From Planctomycetes bacterium MalM25 (GTDB lineage: Bacteria > Planctomycetota > Planctomycetia > Pirellulales > Lacipirellulaceae), in contig CP036424.1 of NCBI GenBank assembly GCA_007745835.1, positions 1,883,001 to 1,947,000 on the forward strand: DNA of 64,000 nucleotides, given 5' to 3'. Shown piece by piece: positions 17,223 through 25,873 of the stretch (positions within the stretch are counted from its first letter, which is position 1; each line of letters opens with the position of its first letter). Below the pieces are notes generated by a model. That model was not told where the DNA came from. It saw only the letters and a program-made list of their open reading frames with translations, and ran no database searches. Both the position numbers and the translations under genes were made by a program.

Positions 17223-18779
17223 CTACTTGTCGCCAGCACCTTTTTTGATTGATTCCATGACATTGTTTAGATTGAAGCTGCCAGGTTTCTGACGCGGCGG
17301 AAAGGCCTTAAAGCTCTCTAACCACTGGGCAACATAAGCACTGGCAGGTGCGAACGCAAACATGTGCTCGAACTGCCACTTGCCGTACCCAATGGCTTCC
17401 TTGTGAGCGCGCTCGAATGGATCGGTACGCAGATTCCCGACCATCGGCATCCGCAGCTGCTCGTAGGGGGCCTGCCAAACGTGCATACCATGGGCATTCT
17501 GCCTCAGGAAGGTGATCTTCCAGTCGTTGTAGCGCAACGCAGCCACTTGCCCGTCATCGGTCCAGTAGAGAAACTCCTCGCGTGGGCTCTCCTTTACCTC
17601 GCCCTTGAGAAAAGGCATCAAGTTGTAGCCGTCGAGGTGAACTTTGTAGTCTCTGCCAATCGCCCGTCTTCCCTTGAGCAGGTCTTCTTTGACGGTCGTG
17701 TCACCCGCCGCGGCCAGCAGTGTCGGGAGCATGTCTTCGTGGGCACCGATGTCGTTGATGATCGTGCCGGGCTTGATGACGCCCGGCCAACGGATAGCGC
17801 ACGGGACGCGGAATCCACCCTCCCACTGCGTCGCCTTTTCGCCGGCAAACATCGTTGAGCCGCCGTCGGGCCAAGTGAACACCTCAGCACCGTTGTCGGT
17901 GGAGTACATAATGATGGTATTGTCAGCGATGCCCAACTCGTCGAGCTTGTCGAGCAGCTGACCCACCATCCCGTCGTGTTCAACCATGCCGTCGGCATAC
18001 ACACCGTAGCCCGTCTTTCCTTTCGACTCGGGCTTTAGGTGAGTCCAGACGTGCATGCGGGTGCTGTTCCACCAGACGAAGAACGGCTTGTCAGCCTCGT
18101 GGGCGCGATCAATGAAGTCCAACGCGGACGTCGTGACTTCCTCGTCCACGGTCTCCATTCGCTTCTTTGTCAGCGGGCCAGTATCTTCAATCTTTCCATC
18201 CGCCGAAGATTTGATGACACCGCGCGGTCCGAACCTCTCTTTGAAATCTGCGTCCTTGGGGTAGTCAGGCAGCTCCGGCTCCTCTTCCGCGTTCAGGTGG
18301 TAGAGGTTTCCGTAGAACTCGTCGAACCCATGGTTAGTTGGCAGCATCTCGTCGCGGTCACCCAAGTGATTCTTGCCGAACTGACCCGTCATGTAGCCAC
18401 GCGCCTTGAGCAACCCGGCGATGGTCGGGTCTTCCTTCTGCATGCCCTCGGGCGCGCCTGGCAATCCGACCTTGGTCAGGCCGGTCCGCATGGGCGACTG
18501 GCCGGTGATGAAGGCGGCGCGTCCGGCTGTGCAACTTTGTTGGCCATACCAATCGGTAAAGGTTGCCCCTTCTCGAGCGATCCGATCGATGTTGGGCGTT
18601 CGGTAACCCATCACGCCCATGTTGTAGGCGCTGACGTTGAACTGCCCGATGTCGTCGCCCCAGATGACGAGGATATTGGGCTTGGAGTCCTGCGCTGAAG
18701 CGCTGCCGCCAGGACCAACAAGGCACACAAGTGCAAAGGCCATCGCCAGGAATAGATGGGAACGCAATGACATACTCAT
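17223..18779 (-). CDS. Arylsulfatase (type I, C-T-A-G-R motif)
   Basis: Exported sulfatase of 518 residues. GGAGAGAGACG directly precedes ATG 18779, which opens the signal MSMSLRSHLFLAMAFALVCL, cleaved near ASAQ; the longer frame to 18851 has no ribosome site. The metal site is VIWGDDIGQFN, the modified residue Cys83 in SCTAGR fits the C-x-A-x-R variant that formylglycine-generating systems accept, and FGKNHLGD and YSTDNGAE complete the active site. The family resembles sulfatases that use the HMHVWTHLKPES insertion. It is separated from the DUF1254 gene by the IS630 copy. The substrate is unknown. Confidence 0.88.
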   Translation of the reverse strand: MSMSLRSHLFLAMAFALVCLVGPGGSASAQDSKPNILVIWGDDIGQFNVSAYNMGVMGYRTPNIDRIAREGATFTDWYGQQSCTAGRAAFITGQSPMRTGLTKVGLPGAPEGMQKEDPTIAGLLKARGYMTGQFGKNHLGDRDEMLPTNHGFDEFYGNLYHLNAEEEPELPDYPKDADFKERFGPRGVIKSSADGKIEDTGPLTKKRMETVDEEVTTSALDFIDRAHEADKPFFVWWNSTRMHVWTHLKPESKGKTGYGVYADGMVEHDGMVGQLLDKLDELGIADNTIIMYSTDNGAEVFTWPDGGSTMFAGEKATQWEGGFRVPCAIRWPGVIKPGTIINDIGAHEDMLPTLLAAAGDTTVKEDLLKGRRAIGRDYKVHLDGYNLMPFLKGEVKESPREEFLYWTDDGQVAALRYNDWKITFLRQNAHGMHVWQAPYEQLRMPMVGNLRTDPFERAHKEAIGYGKWQFEHMFAFAPASAYVAQWLESFKAFPPRQKPGSFNLNNVMESIKKGAGDK

Positions 18780-19044
18780 CGTCTCTCTCCAAAGTGGGGC
18801 ATTCCTAAGGCTGAGGCTCGCGCCGAACGCAACAAAACCGCTCGCGTTCAATCAGCGTTAGTGGACAAGGCAGACGGCTCCAGCAGCACGACGCAATGCT
18901 AGCATACCCTGGGCAGAATGCGCGGCCCAGCTGGCGTGGGGTGAGTTGGACCGCTGCTCGGAAAATCCCGATTATTCAGGCGCGGTCTTGCCGATCGAAG
19001 GCTGAAGACCGCCCTGATCTTTCGGTACTTCGAAGGCAGCTGCC

Positions 19045-19998
19045 ATGCGAACTCTCCTCCCGGTTCTGGCCGTCATCGCCATTGCGGCTAGCCGCAACGC
19101 AGCCGCCGAGACCGAGTCGCTCCCGAACGCTTCTGAGAACGCCGTCTCGCTCGCAATGGCGGATTGGGGAAAGACAACGGATGACTTGGGCATCGAACCC
19201 TGCTCGGCGGAATTCTATGGGGCGTCGGGCGTGGGGTGTGGCTGCTGCGTGAGCGATTGCGGCGAAGAGCGAGGCCTTTCGTTCAAGCTGACGGAGTTCA
19301 ACATCTACCCGACCTTCTCCTACCTCGACGACCTGGCCGCGTCCTACAACGAATTTGAGTTCGCATCGAAGACGTACCTAGGCGACTGGGAGATGGAGAA
19401 CCGAACGGTCTTGAACGTCGCGGATCTTCCGGGCACCATTTCGCTGGGGCCCACGAACCCATCCGGCGACCCCAGCAACGTCGGGGTGAGAGCGCAGGGG
19501 TTCGGCGACGTACTCTCGGGCTTCTTCTTCTCGCGTCGGCACTCGGGCGAAGGGACTCACCTCGGGATCGGCCCCGTCTGGACGTTCCCGTCCGCCACGG
19601 ACGACATCCTCGGCAGCGGTAAGTACACCGTCGGACCTGGCGCCCACTTCTCGACAGAAGTGACCGAGCGTCTCGATTTCGGTTTTTTCATATGGCAGTC
19701 CTGGACGTTCGCCGGAGACGACTCTCGTAAGGACGTCAACCAGCTGTTCGGGAAGCCGTTTATTATTTACGAACTCAGTGAGAAGTGGGACCTAGTCTAC
19801 ATACCTCTTGGCCTCAGTTACTCTTGGAACGGCCCTGGCAATAAAGGCACCGTACCTCTAGGTGGCGGCATACGCCGGCTCTGTGAGGTGGGCGGCCAGA
19901 AGATGGGGTTTCAGGTCCAACTGTTCGACTACGTTGCAAGAAAGAAGTCCGACCCCGAGTGGGAATTGCGCATGACCATCGAATTTATGCTTGATTGA
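19045..19998 (+). CDS. Putative outer-membrane beta-barrel protein with Cys-rich N-terminus
   Basis: A 317-residue exported protein with signal MRTLLPVLAVIAIAASRNAA. A Cys cluster, GVGCGCCVSDCGEE, sits at about residues 62-76 before the first strands. The remainder alternates polar and hydrophobic residues with aromatic girdles (LTEFNIYPTFSYLDD, LDFGFFIWQSWTFAGDD, WDLVYIPLGLSYSW) and ends in FMLD, as in transporter-like barrels of the phenol-degradation MetA / neuromedin-U-annotated group. It has its own upstream region and is followed by a porin-like gene in the same direction, 56 bases on. Barrel assignment is from pattern only; ligand unknown. Confidence 0.6.
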   Translation: MRTLLPVLAVIAIAASRNAAAETESLPNASENAVSLAMADWGKTTDDLGIEPCSAEFYGASGVGCGCCVSDCGEERGLSFKLTEFNIYPTFSYLDDLAASYNEFEFASKTYLGDWEMENRTVLNVADLPGTISLGPTNPSGDPSNVGVRAQGFGDVLSGFFFSRRHSGEGTHLGIGPVWTFPSATDDILGSGKYTVGPGAHFSTEVTERLDFGFFIWQSWTFAGDDSRKDVNQLFGKPFIIYELSEKWDLVYIPLGLSYSWNGPGNKGTVPLGGGIRRLCEVGGQKMGFQVQLFDYVARKKSDPEWELRMTIEFMLD

Positions 19999-20054
19999 GT
20001 GATGGTCAAATCAGTCGTTAGCTGTGGCCAGGTCTTTCGGCCTCGCCGAGATTC

Positions 20055-21563
20055 ATGAGCATGGCAAGACTACCCCGCCAACCGATACTGCTCGCGTGCG
20101 CCTGCACGCTGCTTGTCGTTGGAATAGCTTGTCGAGTGTCGGAAGCGCAGTCGCTTGGCGCCTCGGCGATCGCCGAGAGCGAAGGGGCTGCATGGGGCTC
20201 CCCTGTCGCGATCCAAGATTTCTCGCAACGCCTTGAGGCGGTAGAAGCAGAAAATACCTTCTTGAGGGCGGAAGTCGAGCGTCTGAGCGCGGCTGCGTCC
20301 CTCAGCACTCCTTGCCTTGGCGCCGAGACTCAATATTGCCCGGATTGCGGCGAGCAGTTGTGCAAGGGCATGCCGCACTTGTGCGGGGTCTGTCATGAGA
20401 AGATGGCTTGGAACAAGAACGGCGGCATTCGGATTGTGCCCACCATCACAATTCGTGGGGAGGCGATCCAGTCGGACCGCGTTCGCTTGGGTTCGCCGAT
20501 CATCCTCGGGCTGGCCCCCTCTACCCCGGGCGTTAACGAAGACGAAATCACTCTCCACGCGAAAACAAGCACGTTGACGCTCGACGCGACAGGCCCGCGA
20601 ATCGGTTCGTTTGCGACAAGCGGCGGTATCGCCGCGAGTCTTCTGAATCAGCTTCCGCTCCGGAATCTCTCGGGGTTCTTCGTGCTCCGTGCTTACGTCG
20701 ATCTCACGAATGACGACTGGAGATTTCGGTTCGGTCGTGACAACGACCTCTTCAGCCCAATCAATCCAAGCACGGTAAACATGCTCCAGCAGAAGGGCGC
20801 CGGCAATCTAGGCTGGTTCCGGGGGCAATTCCGTGCGGATCGATTCATCAGCGTAAGCGAACAGCAGAAGTGGACTTTGTCCACCGCTCTGTCACAGCCC
20901 GACGTGAGCGACTTCCTCAACAACCCAGCGATTCGCGGGAGTGACAACGGTTGGCCCAATGTCGAGACTCGAATCGGCCTGGAACTCGGCACGCCGCGCG
21001 ACGGGCAGAGCCCACTCGAGGTGGGCGTCTCAGGCGTGATCGGACAACTTAGGGCGGTCGACCCGGGGGGAGTGTTCGACGGGGGCGCAGGCCCGGTCAT
21101 CGTGTTCCCCGCCGAAGAAATATCGGAAATCTGGGGTGTCAACGTGGACGCCCAACTGCATGGCGAGCGGCTTGGGGCCCGGGGCGAGATCTGGGTTGGG
21201 GAAGGGGCTGGGACTTACTTCATGGCGGCTTTGCAGAGCCTGAACCCAGATACCGGATCACCCATCGGAGCACGCGGCGGCTGGGGAGAAATCTACTACA
21301 AGCTGGCATCCAACCACACGCTGCATCTCGGCTACGGAATCGATGACCCACGTGACGCGGACGTCGGTTTCCTGAACTCGACCAATCCGAATGACCCTGG
21401 CCAGAACACCCGGAATCAAGTCGGATGGGTCACCTGGTGGTGCCAGGCAACCGAGCACCTAAGGCTTGGGCTCGAGATCAGTCACCGCAGGACGGAATAC
21501 CTTGACGCCTCGTTCAATAGCGACGGCATGGTCTACCACGGAGCAGCGTGGCTCACGTTCTAG
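20055..21563 (+). CDS. Porin-like outer-membrane protein with CxxC pairs
   Basis: A 502-residue exported protein; signal MSMARLPRQPILLACACTL, cleaved near VSEAQ. A short coiled coil (FSQRLEAVEAENTFLRAE, about residues 57-78) is followed by YCPDCGEQLCKGMPHLCG and VCHEKM, which looks like a zinc-ribbon or disulfide knuckle. The barrel follows: NGGIRIVPTITIRGEAIQ, FVLRAYVDLTNDDWRFRFG, NMLQQKGAGNLGWFRGQF and a terminal aromatic residue (HGAAWLTF). The arrangement resembles DcaP-like porins. Direction and spacing suggest co-transcription with the preceding barrel gene. Function as a channel is likely, substrate unknown. Confidence 0.7.
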   Translation: MSMARLPRQPILLACACTLLVVGIACRVSEAQSLGASAIAESEGAAWGSPVAIQDFSQRLEAVEAENTFLRAEVERLSAAASLSTPCLGAETQYCPDCGEQLCKGMPHLCGVCHEKMAWNKNGGIRIVPTITIRGEAIQSDRVRLGSPIILGLAPSTPGVNEDEITLHAKTSTLTLDATGPRIGSFATSGGIAASLLNQLPLRNLSGFFVLRAYVDLTNDDWRFRFGRDNDLFSPINPSTVNMLQQKGAGNLGWFRGQFRADRFISVSEQQKWTLSTALSQPDVSDFLNNPAIRGSDNGWPNVETRIGLELGTPRDGQSPLEVGVSGVIGQLRAVDPGGVFDGGAGPVIVFPAEEISEIWGVNVDAQLHGERLGARGEIWVGEGAGTYFMAALQSLNPDTGSPIGARGGWGEIYYKLASNHTLHLGYGIDDPRDADVGFLNSTNPNDPGQNTRNQVGWVTWWCQATEHLRLGLEISHRRTEYLDASFNSDGMVYHGAAWLTF

Positions 21564-21742
21564 TCAAGGAGACTTGAGGCCAGCGTTTCAGCTCGCGATC
21601 CGAAGCTTGCACGATCCGGATATGAGACGCACGCTTGCTCGGAGTGTCCCGCTGGATAAGCAGTGAAGTGCCCGCGACTAGCTTCCGGCGAAGGCTCACC
21701 ATAACTGAACTTGGTGGAAACTCGCATGCCGCAGGTGATTCG

Positions 21743-23017
21743 CTAGAACGTAGTCTTCGCCCGCAAGCCGAGAACCAGTGCGGTGTCGTTCGCGTCAATA
21801 GCTGGTTCGATCACTTGTAGGTCTATAGTGAGATGAAACCAAGGCGTGATCGCGGCGTTGTAGTAGACTTCGCCGCCGTAGACATCGCCGATGGGGATCG
21901 TCGTGCTGAACGCATTCTGGAAATCATCGTTGAGGGCACTATAAAACCAGGCGATGCCGATACGGTCTCTAGGACGACAATCGTTGACCCCAAACGCCTC
22001 GAAAGAAACGGCCGAAGTGACCTTGTACGGGCTGTTCTCGCGATCCGAGAACCCCACATATCCCGCTACCTTCGAATACCGCCGCTCGTTACGCGGGTCT
22101 GTCCAAATCCTCTGTTCAGCGACATACGTCACCATCCATGTGCCCGACTTGGCCGTTGGGACGGCGCCTCCGCCAGGTACGATTTCCCATCCCGATGTGT
22201 CGAAGGATGTGTAGTCGCCCGTAGCGTAGGTGGTGAATAGGGAATGGGTGCCGGGGAGTCCACCGAGATTGCTGTTCTTACGAGCGAAACCCAGCAGGGT
22301 GACGCCGTTAGGGAAATCTAATCCGACGGTCGTAGGCGAGTTCTGGCTTTCTATCGCCACGAACGCGAACTGGGGACCACGTTCGCCCGCCTTTAGGATC
22401 CCGGCGACGTTGGATATGAACGGGAGGCTCGGAGCGACGCTCAGAGGCAACATCGCCGAGGCATTCATGAACCCGTCAATACCACGACCATAGTCAGGGT
22501 AGAAAGCGCTCCAAAGATCTAGCGAGTTGTAGCGGCCAATCTGCGCGACCCAGCCATCACCGAGTTGCTGCAAGAACATCATATTGGTGAGCCCAAAAGA
22601 CTCTTCAGGCTCCGGTGTGAGAAGGTTCGTGTTGACCGGAGCAAGGCCTACGGCGTCAGCGACCGCGTTTTCACCGAACTGCCAGTCGACTGCATGAATC
22701 TGGAACTGGCCGCCCTCCCACAACCCCATGCCGCCCGTGTCGGCGAACACGAACAGGTCTAGCTTGTCGCCGTACCTGAAGTCCTGCTCGGTTCCACCGC
22801 TCGCGGTCCCTTGGAAGAATTGGGTGAGCGAGGATTGAACGGTAATCCCATGCTCCGATAAACACGAACCGCAACCGAGCCAGTCATTGGTGAGCGTGTC
22901 GCGACAGCACAAGCAGTCGCATGTGCAATGCGGTTTGCAAATTGGTTGCCCTTGTGCCTCGCCGTCTAATGGCACGCACAGGAGCCAGGCAATGGCGAGC
23001 GCGGCACCTACTCGCAT
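21743..23017 (-). CDS. Carbohydrate-selective porin, OprB-like
   Basis: A 424-residue outer-membrane protein. After the signal MRVGAALAIAWLLCVPLDG comes an exceptionally Cys-rich stretch, ICKPHCTCDCLCCRDTL then LGCGSCLSEHGI, with eight Cys in 26 residues. The OprB-type barrel begins GITVQSSLTQFFQGTASGG and includes GRYNSLDLWSAFYPDYGRG, RIGIAWFYSALNDDFQ and DVYGGEVYYNAAITPWFHLT, ending in an aromatic TTF. OprB porins admit sugars. It converges on the preceding porin-like gene and is the last intact cargo gene before the island's right end. Confidence 0.8.
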   Translation of the reverse strand: MRVGAALAIAWLLCVPLDGEAQGQPICKPHCTCDCLCCRDTLTNDWLGCGSCLSEHGITVQSSLTQFFQGTASGGTEQDFRYGDKLDLFVFADTGGMGLWEGGQFQIHAVDWQFGENAVADAVGLAPVNTNLLTPEPEESFGLTNMMFLQQLGDGWVAQIGRYNSLDLWSAFYPDYGRGIDGFMNASAMLPLSVAPSLPFISNVAGILKAGERGPQFAFVAIESQNSPTTVGLDFPNGVTLLGFARKNSNLGGLPGTHSLFTTYATGDYTSFDTSGWEIVPGGGAVPTAKSGTWMVTYVAEQRIWTDPRNERRYSKVAGYVGFSDRENSPYKVTSAVSFEAFGVNDCRPRDRIGIAWFYSALNDDFQNAFSTTIPIGDVYGGEVYYNAAITPWFHLTIDLQVIEPAIDANDTALVLGLRAKTTF

Positions 23018-23404
23018 TCTGCACGCCTTCTACAAGCAAGGAACAAGAGAGACATATCTGTTCCTTTCAATCGGTAAAGTCAGGCCGCGGCATCAACTCC
23101 TCGACCGAGGTCGGTGCCGTTTGACCGCCATCGATGTCGGTGATGCGGAATATTTGGATCCGGCAAGATCCCGCCAGAGTCACAAAGCTGGGATGCCTTC
23201 GTATCCCAAAGCAGTCGGCAGACGTTTCCTGCTGGGATGCCGCCGACCTCTGTAATTGGCCAGAAACGAAGATGAAGGCGGGTGGACCAACGAATGGCAC
23301 GTAGTTCGTCGCAAGTCGTTATGGGAAAGTGACCTACGAAGAAGGGCCTCGCTCGCCTAGATGGGAGTTGTGACGCAACCCATCCGAGGCAAGGAGGCCC
23401 AGCG
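23018..23404 (+). other. Upstream region of the OprB-like gene and of the IS4-type fragment
   Basis: No recognisable gene. Positions from about 23300 to 23404 probably belong to the untranslated left part of the IS4-type element, since a purine-rich ribosome site (AAGGAGG) precedes the transposase ATG at 23405. The rest should hold the promoter of the OprB-like gene on the minus strand. Confidence 0.4.
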
Positions 23405-23620
23405 ATGAAGAGTCTTACCGATGGACGCTGCCGAAGCCAGATCAACTTGCTGCGGCGGCAGTTCTTGCAAGACGACGGCCTGCCGTTTGGCGACGTGCTC
23501 AGCGCGAAGACATTATCGACAGCGCTGGCCACGATCGAGGGCGGCTGGGTCGATCGGATTTACACGCCGCTGACGACCTTGTGGGTCTTCCTCGGCCACG
23601 GCAGCAGCCCGCCATTGTAA
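23405..23620 (+). pseudogene. IS4-family transposase, N-terminal fragment
   Basis: 71 codons that match the start of planctomycete IS4-type transposases: INLLRRQFLQDDGLPFGDVL, then WVDRIYTPLTTLWVFLG. The similarity stops after VFLGH, a TAA follows within a few codons, and no DDE domain is present downstream. An AAGGAGG ribosome site precedes the ATG. It is a truncated copy close to the island's right boundary. Confidence 0.7.
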
Positions 23621-23721
23621 GCCAGGTAATCTAAATACCAAAAAGTGGCTGTTCGCGGCGGGGGCTGAATGCGTTTCCAGGTGGGGGAGAACCTTAGCGT
23701 GCAAGGAGTTAGTCACCCTGC

Positions 23722-23928
23722 CTAGCTGGATGTAGCTTGGGGATCGGCCATGCCGTACGCTCCGGCTGTCGCCACCACGACCACCGCCTTCCTGACCTGA
23801 ATTGGCAGCGTTCGCCACGCCGCGAGCAGCTCTTCGAGCTGAGGGTCGGGGAACAGTCGATGGCAGAGCGCTGTAGAATGCGCTGCGCTAGCCGATAATC
23901 TCGCCTCTATCTCGGCAATTACTGCATT
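23722..23928 (-). CDS. Short conserved-looking ORF end at the island boundary
   Basis: The minus-strand frame reads VIAEIEARLSASAAH, then LFPDPQLEELLAAWRTLP and VRKAVVVVATAGA. The D-P-x-L-x-x-L-x-x-A-W-x-x-L-P-x-x-V-R pattern recalls the C-termini of short hypothetical proteins found next to integrated elements in Planctomycetes. No start codon with a ribosome site is visible; the frame simply runs back through the antisense of the tRNA fragment. It may be a gene tail brought by the element. Low certainty that it is expressed. Confidence 0.3.
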   Translation of the reverse strand, partial: NAVIAEIEARLSASAAHSTALCHRLFPDPQLEELLAAWRTLPIQVRKAVVVVATAGAYGMADPQATSS

Positions 23929-23933
23929 TTCAG

Positions 23934-23991
23934 ACTGATTCGAAATCAGTTGCCGGGTAACCGGTTGAGGGTTCGAGTCCCTTGCCCTCCG
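23934..23991 (+). other. attR-like site: 3' fragment of tRNA-Ser (anticodon CGA)
   Basis: The anticodon stem ACTGA (23934-23938) pairs with TCAGT (23946-23950) around the loop TTCGAAA, anticodon CGA at 23941-23943. The long variable arm of class II tRNAs follows (GCCGG-GTAA-CCGGT). The T arm is GAGGG-TTCGAGT-CCCTT, then the 3' acceptor strand GCCCTCC and discriminator G at 23991. The 5' acceptor strand (expected GGAGGGC) and D arm are absent: the bases before 23934 show no such fold. This is the portion usually duplicated by tRNA-targeting integrases. Confidence 0.85.
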
Positions 23992-24124
23992 CTCTGTTTC
24001 TGTGGCCGCTGGTGAGCGGACAGCCCGCTGGAGGGGCCGTCTTACGGTGCTGCCTCCTAGGCGCCGTTTCGTGGTGTCAGCCTCTGATATTCCCCCCCCT
24101 GTGCGATTGAGCAACGGGGCGGAT

Positions 24125-24967
24125 CTATCCCGAGACGGTGCGCTGCTCTTGCTCGCCGAGGCCTTCGATGCCGAGTCGCATCGTCTGGCTGGGCTTGAGG
24201 TAGGTGGGCGGGGTTTGGCCGAGGCCGACCCCCGGGGGGGTGCCGGTCGAGATCATGTCGCCGGGCTGGAGCGACATGAACTGGCTCAGGTAGCTCACCA
24301 AGTGGGCGACGCCAAACACCATCGTCTTCGTCGAGCCGTCTTGGTAGCGATGACCATCGACTTCGAGCCACAGTCCGAGGTTCTGCGGGTCGGGGACTTC
24401 GTCCGCGGTCACCAGGTAGGGCCCGATCGGCGCGAAGGTGTCGCAGCTCTTCCCTTTGACCCACTGCCCGGCACGCTCGAGCTGAAACTCGCGTTCCGAC
24501 AAGTCATTCACGACACAGTAGCCGGCGACGTGGTTCATCGCGTCGCCTTCCGACACATACTTGGCCGTCTCGCCGATCACCACGCCGAGCTCGACCTCCC
24601 AGTCGCTCTTGGTAGAGCCCCGCGGGATCTCCACGTCGTCGTTGGGGCCGACGATCGAGCTGGTCGCCTTCATGAACACGACCGGCTCGGGCGGCAGCTC
24701 CATCCCGCTCTCGGCGGCGTGGTCGGCGTAGTTGAGGCCGATGCACAAGAACTTGCCCACGCCCGCGACGCACGGTCCGATCCGTGTCCTCGCGTCGACG
24801 GTGGGCAGGCTCGACAGGTCGACCTGCGAGAGCCTCTGAAGCGACTCGGGCAGCAGCGCGGCGCCCGAGAGGTCGTCCACCAGCCCCTCGAGCGAACGGA
24901 TCGTCCCGTCTCCATCGAGGACGCCCGGCTTCTCTTCCCCGGCAGCTCCGTATCGCAGTAGCTTCAT
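24125..24967 (-). CDS. FAH-family hydrolase, probably 2,4-diketo-3-deoxy-L-fuconate hydrolase
   Basis: A 280-residue enzyme of the fumarylacetoacetate hydrolase family. Expected reaction: cleavage of 2,4-diketo-3-deoxy-L-fuconate to pyruvate and L-lactate. Family motifs are CIGLNYADHAAESG, EPVVFMKATSSIVGPND, WEVELGVVIG (metal-binding Glu residues), and MISTGTPPGVGLGQ. I start at ATG 24967 (MKLLRYG); the frame to 24991 overlaps the upstream gene. It lies 20 bases after the SDR gene and downstream of the L-fuconate dehydratase, which supports the specific assignment. Ureidoglycolate lyase or another acylpyruvase is the alternative by sequence alone. Cytoplasmic. Confidence 0.85.
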   Translation of the reverse strand: MKLLRYGAAGEEKPGVLDGDGTIRSLEGLVDDLSGAALLPESLQRLSQVDLSSLPTVDARTRIGPCVAGVGKFLCIGLNYADHAAESGMELPPEPVVFMKATSSIVGPNDDVEIPRGSTKSDWEVELGVVIGETAKYVSEGDAMNHVAGYCVVNDLSEREFQLERAGQWVKGKSCDTFAPIGPYLVTADEVPDPQNLGLWLEVDGHRYQDGSTKTMVFGVAHLVSYLSQFMSLQPGDMISTGTPPGVGLGQTPPTYLKPSQTMRLGIEGLGEQEQRTVSG

Positions 24968-24987
24968 CGAACTCTCGTCCCGCGTTA

Positions 24988-25767
24988 TCAAGGTTTGAGA
25001 TGGTGAAATCCGCCATCGATCTCGAAGTTGCTGCCGGTCACGAAGGCCGACTCGTCCGAGGCGAGGTAGACCGCCAGGGAGGCGATTTCTTCGGGGCGCC
25101 CCATGCGGCCCATGGGTTGGGTCGAGGCGAGGTTCGCGAAGATCTCTTCTTCGCGGCCCGGGTAGTTTTGCTCAACAAAGCGGTCCACGAAAGGCGTGTG
25201 AACCCTCGCCGGCGAGATGCTGTTGCAGCGGATGCCCTCGCTCACGTAGTCGCACGCCACCGAGCGGGTCATCATGAGCACAGCGCCCTTGCTCATCGAG
25301 TAGGCGAAGCGGTCGGGGATGCCAACGGTCGAAGCGATTGACCCCATGTTGATGATCGAGCCCCCGCCGTTCACCTTCAGGGCTTCAACCCCCGTCCGCA
25401 GGCAGTGGTAGACGCCCAGGACGTTGACTCGGTACACCCGATCGAAGTCTTCGGGCGCGGTCTGTTCGACGTTGCCGACGTGGGCGATGCCGGCGTTGTT
25501 GACCAGCGTGGACAGCCCGCCGAAGTCGTTCGTGACCGCGGAGAAGACCGCTTGCACTTCCGCGAGATCGGAGACGTCGCAGGGGTAGGGGCGCGCGGCG
25601 CCACCGTCTGCCGTGATTCGTGAGGCCACTTGCTGTGCGGCATCGTTCTCCAGGTCAAGCACCGCAACCCGTGCGCCTTCCGCGGCGAAGCGAAGGCTGA
25701 TCGCTTCTCCGATCCCGGAGCCACCACCAGTAACCACGGCTGTCTTGCCGGCTAGACGATCGCCCAT
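24988..25767 (-). CDS. SDR-family dehydrogenase, probably 2-keto-3-deoxy-L-fuconate dehydrogenase
   Basis: A 259-residue classical short-chain dehydrogenase. The NAD-binding motif is VTGGGSGIGEA, NNAGIAHVG follows, the catalytic Ser is in MGSIAS, and YSMSK supplies Tyr and Lys. The C-terminus FVTGSNFEIDGGF is typical. Acidic Asp in VLDLEND after the second strand favours NAD over NADP. Placed between L-fuconate dehydratase and the FAH hydrolase, it most likely oxidises 2-keto-3-deoxy-L-fuconate to the 2,4-diketo acid. L-fucose dehydrogenase is possible too, but the neighbours fit the former better. Confidence 0.85.
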   Translation of the reverse strand: MGDRLAGKTAVVTGGGSGIGEAISLRFAAEGARVAVLDLENDAAQQVASRITADGGAARPYPCDVSDLAEVQAVFSAVTNDFGGLSTLVNNAGIAHVGNVEQTAPEDFDRVYRVNVLGVYHCLRTGVEALKVNGGGSIINMGSIASTVGIPDRFAYSMSKGAVLMMTRSVACDYVSEGIRCNSISPARVHTPFVDRFVEQNYPGREEEIFANLASTQPMGRMGRPEEIASLAVYLASDESAFVTGSNFEIDGGFHHLKP

Positions 25768-25873
25768 CGAATACGACTGTTGGGGGTGCCAATAGGATGT
25801 GATAGGTCGTCAGGGCTCGCGTCGTGCCGACAGTCAAGTGATTAAAGGACTTGCACGCCGATGGCGGCAACTG

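Larger units (their letters stand above)
1..23991. mobile_element. Integrated genomic island at tRNA-Ser (left end outside window)
   Basis: The segment is bounded on the right by a 58-base 3' fragment of tRNA-Ser(CGA) and carries a tyrosine recombinase at the left that reads toward the missing left end. That is the standard layout of an element integrated in a tRNA gene: intact tRNA and integrase at one end, duplicated tRNA 3' end at the other. It also carries an excisionase-like gene, a prim-pol replication gene, three insertion-sequence remnants, and sulfatase/DUF1254/porin cargo. Right of 23991 the genes become ordinary sugar catabolism without transposons. The left boundary and the intact tRNA are not in the window, so the full extent is inferred. 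Confidence 0.7.

Noticed and set aside
23722-24114. A 130-residue minus-strand ORF starting at 24114
   Set aside because: Its N-terminal half is the antisense of the tRNA-Ser fragment and flanking DNA; only the last part (23722-23928) might be protein-coding.
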